Of a DNA stretch of 64,000 nucleotides, positions 11,912 through 23,875 are shown piece by piece (the stretch's first letter is position 1; each line of letters starts with the position of its first letter). The notes under the pieces were generated by a model. That model searched no databases. It saw only the letters and a program-made list of their open reading frames with translations, and was not told the origin of the DNA. The position numbers and the translations under genes were made by a program. Where the stretch lies: assembly GCA_029582265.1 (NCBI GenBank), contig CM055831.1:21714682-21778681 (forward strand), in the 5' to 3' direction. The stretch is from Zoroaster sp. YZ-2022 (lineage: Eukaryota; Echinodermata; Asteroidea; Forcipulatida; Zoroasteridae).

Positions 11912-12443
11912 GTCACTAACGGGGGAGTTGACAAAGGCGTGGAGCCACAACTTGAAAAGATCTGTCACCCCAAAAATGTTTAGACTTTTGTTCAGCCAGC
12001 AGAAATTTTGCACTGGAACGTATCAACTTGCGAGAGGGGGCATAACATTTCAACAAGTCAGATATATATAATGGTGCACAATCATTCAAAGATTTGAAAA
12101 CGATAAGCAATATTTTATAAATAATACGATATGATATTGGCAACCAATGCAGATCTTTCAGGATGGGGGTGATATGACATGATTTTTAGAGAGAGTCACA
12201 ATACGCGCAGCAGTGTTTTGAATCTTTTAAAGTCGTCGTAGTTGATCTGAGGAAGTCCATAAAGCAGTGAATTTGCCATATCAAGACGAGATGTTATGAA
12301 GGAATGAACAATTTGTTCTGTTCCATCGTAATTAAGATCTTTGCGTAACTTTCCAATGTTCCTAAGGTGAAATGCTGCGGTGCAAATAACATTTGAAATA
12401 TGAGGTTTAAGTGTCATCTTTGCATCAAAAATAAAACCTAATT
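11912..12443 (-). pseudogene. CR1/L2-like LINE reverse transcriptase C-terminal fragment
   Basis: Minus-strand frames read KMTLKPHISNVICTAAFHLR and ITSRLDMANSLLYGLPQ (12417-12196). After a frame change they read LPISYRIIYKILLIVFKSLN, APLYISDLLKCYAPSRKL and FWGDRSFQVVAPRL (about 12143-11916). This is the RT thumb and tail region of a CR1/L2-type LINE. It lacks a palm and endonuclease and is frame-broken. Its upstream side is cut at 12443, where another repeat (AGGTGTTCGGG) begins. Confidence 0.8.
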
Positions 12444-15400
12444 AGGTGTTCGGGTATTACCCGAAAACCTATTGTTTTTGTACGGTTTTTTTCTTCTCCT
12501 TCTCACCCCCGATTGTCTAAAAAAAAAACATACTTGCGAACTTCACATGAACTTGGAAATTGACATATACTTAGACCCTAATGTGTAGATGAAACAGAAG
12601 TTGTGACGTCATGATGACGTCATCAGATATCGAATTACCTAAAATCAAAGTTTAATATTTTAAAAAAATCATAAATCCTTAACTACACAATGTATTTTTA
12701 TAATCTATACATCATCGGAAAGGTCTTGAATTATCAAACATTTGCACAGACATGACCCCATTTTGACCTTGTCTTCCGGTCCAAACCGGAAGTTGAAAAG
12801 AAGAAAATTTCCAGAGCCAATATGTTAGGCAATTTCAACATAGTTTCTGTGAATGAAATCTTTATTGACGTGACCTTTTCAAAAATATTATTGATGACGT
12901 CATCACCACGTCACAGAAAAAATTTACAACAGAGTGAAATGAATATTATTTTGCCATCTCAAAATAGCCCAAATACTTGTGGATAGAAAATAAAGAAAAC
13001 AATCTAATTCTGAAGTTTCAACGCAATCGTGTATCCAAAACGGAAGATACGGTCAAATGAAGGACAGCGAAAACGGGGATATACCCCCACCCCCGCGCCT
13101 TTCGACGAGTTCCGCGCACATGGTCGGTTGCCGCACTCCAACGCACGTGGCTCTAAGACAGCACTGACTGCCGGCGAACCAATCAACGAACGAGGTTCAT
13201 CTGAGACATGAATTATTCATACCACCATTCATTACGGGGAAACCGGGAGCGGTGTGTGTGTGTGTGTGTGTGTGTGTGCTAGCGCCCTCTGTTGCCAATG
13301 CATTGTGAATAATGTGTGGTCGTGCATCATCCCGTAGCACTTATTGTTTTTGCGCGAGTTTTATTTCTCCTCTCCGTCTATTGTCCACACACACACACAC
13401 ACACAAAATACTTGCTAACTTCCCATAAACTTGAAACTTGGCATGCACTAAGACCGACACAGAAGTATGATGACGTCATCGAGTGTCAAATAACTGTTGT
13501 TTAAACATAAAATATTAATTATTTCAAAAGCACGTTAAGAGACATGCTTTAAAAAGGTCAATCTAATCCAAATTTGTATATATTATCGCAAAAAAGAAAA
13601 TCATTCTCTTTTAAGTAAGTCAATTAAATTGTTGGTTTATTAAAAGTTATCAAATTGGTCTGGTTAATAAGCTTATCAAATGATGGCTATCCATTAAAGT
13701 TCATACGCTAACAGCTTGACTCATTTCTCTTTATTTACTTGCCTCTTGTTCTTGAAAAAGAAGCAGATATTTTAAAAAGCAATACAGACATGACAAATCA
13801 AAGTATTCTATTAATCACATATTATTGATTTATTTTACATAACACACAACTTTTAACTGATATCAAAACTCTGTCTTAGTAGAGGTACATACATGCGGTG
13901 GAGAGATTTATGGACACAAGATTGTATTGTTGTTTTAACTTGTGTACTATAAAAGTGTAATTATACAAAGTGTAACTTTTCATGACCTTTTGTCCCTACA
14001 AAGTCCACCCACAGTCACATGCGAAGTGTAAGTTGTAACTTATATCTTGTCCCTGCAAACTCCTTTCCATCTTTATAGACTGAAATACAGACAATGAATC
14101 TAAATCTTCTAACTCCTGACTGACGGGAATTAAAATATCAATTATTTCTCTTTCAGTTTGGTGCATGCATTCCACTCAGTTGTTCACCTTCATATTCTCT
14201 GAAGTTTTATAACGAAATGTCTTTGAATTAACTTTATAAATAGTTTAGAGATAGTGTGTTAGCAATATTGTATCAACTCTAAGGGCATACGTGTATGATG
14301 CTGATGCAAACGTGTATGATGCAAAGTGTAAATTGTGGTGATATTGTTCCAACAGAGTCCATAAAGATGGGAAAGACTTTGCAGGGACAAACACAGGTGA
14401 CAACTGTACTTATTTTTGTTTTGTTTTCAAGATTTTACAATAAGCCTAAAGTACTCAAAATCCGTCAAAATCCAAGGACATGTTTTGCTTGATTGATTTT
14501 AATGTTTGGTATTTTACAGCCAAAATACCTGGCATGACGCCAGATTTCAGAGTCCTCAGTTTTGGGTGTTGAGTTACTATGTGTTGTTGGATTTTGATAG
14601 ATTCACAAAGGTTCATAGCAAAATAACATTTTTTTTTTCGGCATCATATAAGTAAAAAGGAAGAAACATATCTTGGCACAGTTTCATAGCGCTGCTTAAT
14701 ATAAGCAATAAATCAGCGCAAAAATAGGTGGTGCTTGCATAAGTGTATTTTAAGAGTGATGTCGCATGTGAATTTTGGCTGTGTACATGTGTACTTCGCA
14801 TAACTAAGGATTCCCCAGGTACGCAGCTAGTGCAGAAATTCAGCGCTCAAACCTGTAAGTGGTAAATGATGATCATAAGCACAGAATGCCATAGTATGCA
14901 GTGGCATGAAACTGAGCATTGGTTATCGATTAATATGTTTGTATAATTATTATTAATAAACAGTTAACTACTTTGTTTATTTGAAAATTAAATAATTTAA
15001 CATGTACATACACATTACACAAAACAAATAAAGGTTGTTGAATACATCAACTTATGAAGAAGCAAAACTATAATTTAATACTGTTTTCACCTTTCATCAA
15101 GTACATGTAAACAGGCGAAATGATAAACAAACAATGGGACGAAATAATAAAGTATTCTAAAATTGATTTACTTTGTTTACTATCTACACCTCATACGAAA
15201 GATATTAACAAATATATTCAATTGATGACGTCTTCATAGGTAACAGCGCCACCTGGTGACATCAAACATGAATTATTGAATCTTGAATCTTGAGTCATGA
15301 ACCTTGAACCATGGAGAATAAAACAAACTATAATATTTCAAACAATTATATCTCAACAACAACAAAAGATCAATTCACAATCTTTGTACGATTTTAGTAG

Positions 15401-15740
15401 ATCGTGAAAATCCCAAGAATTGCGTACATTCATGACACTGATTAGACATTCACTTCCGGTTTAAACTTGAAGTGGAATATTTAATATTTCAAACATTCAC
15501 ATCTCAATTTTAAAAACCTGATATTATACATCGGGAAGGACTTCAGAAATATGAACAGTCATGAAAATGACTTGACCTTCATTTCCGATGCCAACCGCAA
15601 ATTGAAAAATAACAATCCTGCCATTGTGGTAATTTGAACATGGATGTATTGTATCGAAATACACATTTGACGAATCCTATAACGTCACATTTCTTCTCCC
15701 AATTGATGAGGTCACCAATTACCGTCACTCCCGAACACCT
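12444..15740. mobile_element. Possible 3.3-kb non-coding element bounded by AGGTGTTCGGG / CCCGAACACCT
   Basis: The left boundary AGGTGTTCGGG (12444-12454) and right boundary CCCGAACACCT (15730-15740) are perfect 11-bp inverted repeats. The left one sits exactly where LINE sequence stops. Inside, blocks built from TTCCGGTCCAAACCGGAAGTTG and TGATGACGTCATC recur in diverged form (12615, 12770, 13470, 15230, 15445, 15575), so the inside may be several degenerate copies. No ORF is supportable. The assignment is tentative. Confidence 0.4.
13252..13406. repeat. (GT)n and (CA)n microsatellites
   Basis: A GT run lies at about 13252-13278 and a CA run at about 13385-13406. They sit in opposite polarity about 110 bp apart. 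Confidence 0.85.
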
Positions 15741-18000
15741 AGTGTTTGTCAATACAAACACTTCTCTCTAGTTAATATTATTTTGAGGGTTCTAGACTCA
15801 ATGTATTGCATTAAATGTAAAATAATGTTTTAGGTGTTAGAAAGTCGAATATTTGGGGGAAATATGCCAATGAAGAAAATGGCACCCTATCTTTTTGAAT
15901 TTAGATTCAAGATTGAAAAAGTTATCCAATAAAATCCATTTTGGCACAAAAGTCTAGCTAGAAAGCATAACAGCCTGGACTACTACTTCGTGAAAACGGT
16001 GACGATACGGTGTCCCATATTTGCATGATTATTAAAACTTCAACACTACTTCAGTTACTCAATACATGTGTTCTTAACTATCATGAAATTTCTCTCTTTG
16101 ACCTATACATTTTATGAATTAAGGCATGACAATACAGTGAAATAGTTCAAATTTAGATTTGTTTATATTAATTGTGTACATGTACTAGTTTTAAAAATAA
16201 TTTTACTGACGTTACAGACAGAAAGCTGTAGGGGATGATTTATACATACTGCGACTATTAAAGTTTCCATGGTTTATCTAAATGTAAGTATACACGTCTG
16301 CCTGTGGGTAAAACATGAGGACTTAATTCTGATATTTGTAAAACATAATGCTTCTATTATAATGTATAAAATTGCATGAGAACATTTAGGCCTCAGACCC
16401 GTGGGTCGGCATAATTGCATTCAAAATTGCTGGAGCGATTGGAATTCTGCTGTGCTGTGTTTTAAACGGGCTTTTCACATAGGGGTTTGAACGTTTGCCC
16501 GATTTGTGAGGCCTCTCTTAGCTGTCATACTTTGTGTATGGGAAATTTGGTCTGGTTCCAATAACCGCGTGGACATGTATGTTGGCAAAAACAAGATTAT
16601 CCAAAAAAGGGGGGGAAAGCGCGTCACCGCACCGATTTTGAAGCCAACCTATGACTAAAAACTTGTTTGGCCTTAAGTCTAAAAGCTTCAGTGAATTTCA
16701 TTTAAAGTTTAATGTAATAAACAAAACTGTTTAGTTTTTAAATAATTGAAAGAGCGTTTTCTCACATGGTGCTACCGCAAACCTCCATTGTATTTATACC
16801 ATGCAAAGTTTCAAATCCTATACCGGTATTTAATGTTCAAATCTTACTTAGTAATTGAACGTTGAGCATATTTGATTTATTTCAATCAATTTGTGTAATT
16901 ATCAACTCGTACAACTGGTATTCTTTTTTATTTACAAAAGGATAAAAGACAGCTGAAATAAACAAGATTCAATTAAAAAGTGGTTTTATGATTCGATTTG
17001 TACTTCTATCTCTACTTACTATCTCACTAATACCCATGCACAAATTTAGTGCCAGTGTTTGAATGAATGAGGGATGATGAGAAATGGATGAAGATGAATT
17101 AAGAAATAATCTTTTAAGCTTACCATTTGCATAATTTGTGGAAAAATAATAGCAATTTGTAAAACAAAAATATTTTTTAGCATCCTGTTATTACGATATT
17201 CCTGTATATATATGTGTATTTGGAATGTTTCTTTCATATTTCCTTCGCCAAAATTACACTGACAGACCAAATTCTCAATTCTTAATATATACTTGTTTGT
17301 TTGTTTGTTTGTTTGTTTGTATGTTTGTCTGTACATAGTGGTGAGAACATTTTTAATAATCAATGAATGCATCAAGCGTCGTCATATAATTCACGTATTT
17401 ACTGAATTGCTTTATTTTACTCGGTCCTGGTCTAATTTTCTCTCTTGCAATGATTGTGCCTCGATCACCATTGCCGGGGTGCCCATCCGAGTTGCCCCCC
17501 CCCCCCTTCAAAAATTTCTCACTGAGCCCACTCAGTGCATTCTGAGCGCTGTATGACGACTTCTTTTACGTTTTGTGGGGTTGCAAGAAAAACTGTAGCA
17601 TACTCCTCAGGATTCAGGGTAGGCCTAAATAATTATTTAGGGCATTATATTGTATGAGCCATCAATAGTGGGGGATACTGTCGTCCCCACCCCACCCACA
17701 CTCTATAATTTGGGAATACATGCCCGTGTCTCAATTGGCCTCAATTCAAAACCGATCGACGCCAATGGACGGGGAAATGGGTGGATTGTTGTTCCAGTGT
17801 TCCAACACGTCTGTCCCAAATTGAAGATTCGCCTCTGTACAGTAGGGGCTTGCCTTCCAGCATTCAGCTTCACGAAAATATTTTGATTCTGGACCCTCTA
17901 GTTTAAACAACATATTTTGCCAGTTATGTGAAACCCTTCCTCCATTATAAAATCCTGCTCTTTTAGTTCTTTTTTCCCGGAATTATTCACATTGTTTGTA
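13500..18000. other. AT-rich gene-free stretch between the convergent transporter genes
   Basis: I see no coding exon on either strand here: the ORFs are short and have no recognisable domain. It contains an imperfect inverted repeat pair (14045-14083 and 14358-14394), a copy of the 165-bp dispersed repeat at 16417-16590, and a (TTTG)n run at 17292-17320. Confidence 0.5.
16417..16590 (-). repeat. Dispersed repeat of about 165 bp, copy 2
   Basis: Inverse orientation to the copy at 10107. It continues into CACCGATTTTGAAGCCAACC at about 16640, which copy 3 also shows at 32625-32650. This uninterrupted copy gives the arrangement before the mariner-like insertion in copy 3. Confidence 0.7.
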
Positions 18001-18013
18001 GAAAGCTACTGTG

Positions 18014-18019
18014 TTTATT
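18014..18019 (-). promoter_or_regulatory. Candidate polyadenylation signal of gene B
   Basis: AATAAA on the minus strand, about 140 nt after the gene B stop codon. This is a plausible distance; no transcript evidence is available. Confidence 0.4.
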
Positions 18020-18158
18020 TTGTTCTTTCATCGTCGCCATTTTGGTAACGTTACGAATGCACTGCAGTATGAATTTCTACAAATCTACGTGTGTCCGAGT
18101 TTTCAGGTGGGTGGAAACAATTGTCAAATCTGGATTGATCTTCCCTGCCTCGACTTCG

Positions 18159-21100
18159 TTACTCTGCATCGTGGGCCAATCGTACTGCTAACACCCATTC
18201 CACAAACAGCGCCGCCAACGACAGCGCCCATGTACATCCCATAATGACAAATGCTACGTCATAGCTTCCAGTGTGGTCAAATAACCAACCTTAAAACACA
18301 GAAAAACAGAAAAGTCAATTCATAAAAAATATGGCTGTGGCGCGGATCCAGGGTCTCTGATAATAAGAAGGCATAAGGGGGGATACACAAACAAGTATGG
18401 TAAATGTCCATGCAAGGCTGCACATGCCCCTTACCCCCCCCCCCCTCCACCCCCCTTGATTCAGTATTTACTATAATCCAACATGATATGACTCCTAAAT
18501 TAACAGTGTAATAGTCGATCATTGATTAGTCGAGGCAAAACGTGTAGGTCCCGTCTCCCGTGACAAGTATGCGGGGACCATTGTTTGAAAGTGTTTTCTA
18601 TACAATTGAAGGGTGCTGAATAAAATGAGCACGGGTGTGACCCCCACGAAAATGTCAGCATTTCGCGCAAACGGCCAAAATCCAATATGGCCGCCATTTG
18701 CACATAAATTGGCCTATCGGGGCAAGAGCCTGTATTAGAAAATAAATATTTTTGTCTTTTTGGTGGTATTTAAGGTCAATTTCTCGAAATTCTAAGTATA
18801 AAAAAAAATAGGTTCATATAGGCCAAGGTCCATATTAGGTCCAAAAACCAAGATGGCTGCCCCAAAACAAGATGGCCGCCATTTATACGTGAATTGGCCT
18901 ATTTGAACAAGAAAATGTGACAGGAAGCAGCTGTTTTTGTTAGTTTGGATGTTACTTGAGGTAATTCTTATAATTTGGAAAGTGACGAAGCGATGGGCTG
19001 ACAAAAATGCTACTAACTCTAAGATGGCTGCCATAAATCCAATATGGCCACCAATCAAACATACAATGGCATCAGAATGACACATACAACATCTTAGGAG
19101 GAGATAAAGCAAAGGGTTAAGGCGAAGGCTGCGTAAAGAAGTAAAGAAGTACGACGATAGGGTCAGGCAGTTTCATCAAAATCGCCTATTCAATACAAAT
19201 CAACGTCAATTATTCAAAGATGGTTTGTGCATTAACCTTTTTACATACAATTCGTCGCATTTTTCTCATAGTGACGAATCGGAAAAAGTGCGTTACGAGT
19301 AAATCATGCTTTAAGTCGGACACATTTTCGCTGTTAGTTTTTTGCTTTATTTTTCAAAAAAATACATTTCGTTTTATCATCCAAGTGTTAATAAGTACCT
19401 GGTTGGTAATTTACTGTGTTTACTTTGTTTAAAATATTGATTTTCTATGTGTAACGATGGCTTAAACTTATTCGTCACTATGAACAAAAATGTAGTTGCC
19501 TATTCGTCACTTCAGCGCACGCATAGCGTATAGGCATAATATACTTATTCGTCACTATGTAAAAAACAGAAAAGTGCCGCTGGCGCTTATTCACCAATAT
19601 TACCAATAAGTATCGACAAACGAATACATTGTCTGACGATGTAAATACATAAGATGTAAATACCTTAGATCCATGGTTTTTCTTTGTCTTAGATTGCAAA
19701 ACAAGCTAGATGTTTTCTACATATTACTATTATTACGCTGATCAGTCTGTCCGTGGTTGTAGCTGGTACCAGCCGTTCGCGCACTGTAATACTGTATGCG
19801 TACAAAGATACAGTGGTTACCAACCGGTTAAACGGATTCGTCACTAAAACTTATTTGACTTTTTTGCTTATTCGCCGCATAGGGGATCTCTGTAACTCTA
19901 AAACCAGGCAGAATTATGGTTTAAAACCTTCACAGATGAAATTAGACACTCAAAGAACCCCAGAACTGCAAAAACCCGGATTTCACAAAAAATGCCGATT
20001 CGTCACTATGAGAAAAATGCGACGAATTGTCTTACCTGGGAAGAATCCAAGACAGACGCACAAAATTCCGTTCATCAACTGCATCCAGCTAAAAGCACTT
20101 GCTAGAACTTCATTACCAAGTAGTTCCCTCGTAAGAACGTCATTCAGTGATATGAGCGTTCCAAAACAGTTGAGAAAGATGAACGTATTCACCATAAGCA
20201 ACCAATACGAGTTCATCCAAGGATCGATCAACAGAGTAAGAGAACCTACCACGGTTAGCATTACTATAGCAGCTCGTAACTTCACCCATCCTTTGTCTAT
20301 TATAGGACCATGACCAATCTTACAGATCAAGCTCCCCACCCCTGCGGCTGTGGTAAATGTGACGGCATCGTACGCAGAGAAACCTTTCGCCTGTATGTGG
20401 TCGACGTAATATATGACCCAAAGACTACCCACAATACCATTACAAACGAATATGACTGATGTTATCCAAAATGAGACCCGAAAACAAACATAGATTCTGA
20501 AACGTTTTTCCTGGGCACTTAAAATGTCTTTGAAGGAGTTCATTCGTGATTTCATATTTCCCTCTTCGCAATGAGTAGGAACGTGTTGGTAGCTGTCACG
20601 TGTCTCTATTTCTTTTGACGGTGGCGGTTGCAATAGGGCGCCACATACGACAAGATGTAGGCCAATCCCTCCAAGAAGAAGCATGGCACCTCTCCAGCCA
20701 TAAGTATCAATGCACAGTTGGGTTAAAGGTGCAATAGTTATTATACCCAGTGGACTTCCAGCTTGCCCTATACCGTTAGCAAAGGCATAGTTAGTTGTAA
20801 AAGAACGTGCTACCGCGCATCTTGTCAGAATACTGGCAAAACTTAAACCAGGTCCTGCATAAAACAAATGGTGGTGATAAAAAAACAAATTATTATTTAG
20901 TCAGTCATACAGCAGTGTACTATGTATAACAAAACAACCACAATAATAACAATAACAATAATAAATTTTTATTGAGCGCCTTGCATCAGCGACGATCTCA
21001 AAGCACTTTACAGGGTAAAACATAAAAATACATGAAAAGGGCAATATAAAAGTACACATGTAGGGTTGATATGAGGTTTGTTGGAATGATGTGAGCACTT

Positions 21101-23833
21101 TTGGACATTGTCTTTGTAGAAACATTTATAGGGAGTTTGGGATGTGACTCTTGAGCACGTAAAATAAAAGTGTCCATGGGAAAAGTTGGGTTTGAAAAAA
21201 CGAGGTCCTGCAACTTCCGGTTTATCATTGTTGGGCTTTGTTGATAGACATTGCAAAGAATTGCATGGAGACGTCTGAACAGAAATGTCATGGTAAATTC
21301 ATGAATTTGTTGGTGACGTGGTGTTTAATAGTAGTCTCCCCTCCTCTGAATTGAAGGCCCTCCTATGAGTGATTATTTATATGTTCACATTGAGGGGCGG
21401 GGAAATTTTTAACGCGTACCCTGCCCTCAACATTTCTCACAACTACCCCTCCTCTCAACATTTCTCACGCCTACTCCACCCCTCCCCTCGTTGAGTGTTA
21501 ATTGTAGTGGGAAATTGGGAACTTGTAGGCCCACTCAGATTTAGTTTGTGTATGCTATGCATCCCACTCCATATAACTGCCTTTTAATGATTGCACAATT
21601 GTTTTCGGTTTTGTTTGGTCGGTAAAAAAGGTTTGTCCCCCTCTAAAAATACTGCACTGGCAAGTCGAAATATAATCATCGTATTGACACATGACAAATG
21701 ATTACGAAGGTATGTAAAATGACTACATTAACTACGTATTAAAACTGTAGTATAAGGAATAACAGATGAAGCGTGGGCGAGTCATGATTGTAACACTTGT
21801 AGCAATTGGTGTTATGGATGCACGTCACTATAATGAATGAGCGACCTCATTAGGCTTAATTTGTAGGCCATACATTTGTCTGAAAAAGTAAGATTTGAGG
21901 TCCATTATTATATTCGTTTGAGGAACTGTGTAAAAATAGTCCAATATCATGACCTGGGGTCCTTGACTTCCTTGAAAGTGCGAGTATTTTGGATACAATC
22001 CCAGCTAGCAAGCCCAGATGGGACCCATATGCAGTAGTGCATATGGGTCTCATGTGGGCACCCCATATGGGTCCCACGGGATTCTGCACCTAACACCCAT
22101 ATGGCTCCCATCTGGGTTGGCCCACATAGCCCACCTGGGGCCCATCTGTGACCCACCTGGAGCCCATCTGTGACCCACCTGGGTTTACTGTAATCTGGGC
22201 TGAATATGGGCAGGGTCATATTGGTAAAATATGTGTCCCTTCTGGGGCCCATCAGGGTGGACTATAATCTGGGCTGTATATGGGCTGGGGCATATGGGAA
22301 AATATGGGTTCCTTCTGGGGCCCATCAGGGTGGACTATAATCTGGGCTGGGTCATATAGGGGAAAAATGGGTCCCTTCTGGGGCCCACCAAAGCCGATTA
22401 TAATCTGGGCTGAATATGGGCTGCACTCTAAAAACTCCCTGGTCAGATTTGACCCAGAATATGTTGGATATGAACGACCCTTTCCGGGTCAGAATAACTG
22501 TAAAATGAAAAGAAACAAACAATAATGAAATCATCTTCTGATTGCTATATGTATTTATTTATGTTTAACTGTTGAAAATACATGTTCATAAATAGCCATT
22601 TTAAAGTTATTGTTTAAAGGTGGCAATATCGTCACGATCAACAGGGCATTGAATCAGAGTTCAAGTTCTAGATTAACTCATTGACTGAAAATAATATTCA
22701 TATGATAAGGTCATATTCGTATTGCTGCTGCATAAATGAGCCAGTAATTTTCAGTCATTGTGTTCATCTTAAACTAGGACACCGATTCCATGCCCTGTGG
22801 AAAGTCTGCTCTGATCTTGACAATACTGTCCCTTTAATATCTTTACACTAATTTGTGTTTATGGAATTGATGGTCAATACTTAGGTTGAACTATCCCAAT
22901 GCTTGCATAAAAATAAATAGAAACTTTAATTTGGTAATCTGACAAAATGTATGGCAAGGCTGACACACCCATGCAATGAAGATTGGGTGGTAGAGGTTAA
23001 GTTTACTACGTTTACATGGCCCAACTCCCAGAGATTCACAGTCAGCAATATACATTTTACTAGATCACCCAACAGATACTGTTTTAAAACTACACTTGGG
23101 AGCATTTTTGGGTCCAGTCAAAATAATAATAATAATTCTTCAGTACTAATCATTGTTCTAATACGTTAAAAAAATACCTTGAATAACCAAGATGTGTAGG
23201 TCCTGAAAAAAACAATTCCCATGGGCGGGTGCAGACTGCCACAGATAGGATAGGTCCATATAAATTAATTTGAAACATACATTAACTCCTTTGAAGAATG
23301 GATCAACTTCAACTTCAACACCTCGTAGCAGTAACACAAATGGTTGTTTGTGTGTGTGACACATTATTTTGTATGACGGGGTTCACTGGTTCCAATCTAG
23401 AGTGAAAAGGGAAGTGTGAAGATTTAATACTTGTGTCTAGTTATGATATGATGGGTTGTATACAATTACATGTACAATTTTTGCTAAATAAGATACATAC
23501 ATGTATGTTCAATATATACCGATGTGTATATGTTGGTGTGGTCCCCTTTTAAGTTTTTCTAGAAATTGAAATTCGTAAATTGTTATTCATAATTAAGGTT
23601 CTGCTAATACAACTCATCTTAGATGGTGATGATACATCCCTAAGAATTCATAGGACCTATAAAATGATGGCTAATCAATCACTTATTCAATGTAAAAAGA
23701 AACAATAAACATTTTAAGTTTTCTCAATGCATGCTGGAAATTTAATGACAACATATCTTTTACAAATTTGGTGCACCATTATGCCTACAGGTGTAAATTA
23801 TTGTATGCTACAGGGTAAATGATAATAATAATG

Positions 23834-23875
<42 letters not shown>

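Noticed and set aside
19242..20035. The idea that the inverted-repeat element created intron 3 of gene B (introner)
   Set aside because: Gene A has an intron at the same place and phase without this element, so the intron is older; the element is a later insertion.
19753..20313. 186-codon plus-strand ORF
   Set aside because: It runs antisense through gene B exon 3 and the inverted-repeat element; no domain and no codon pattern of its own.
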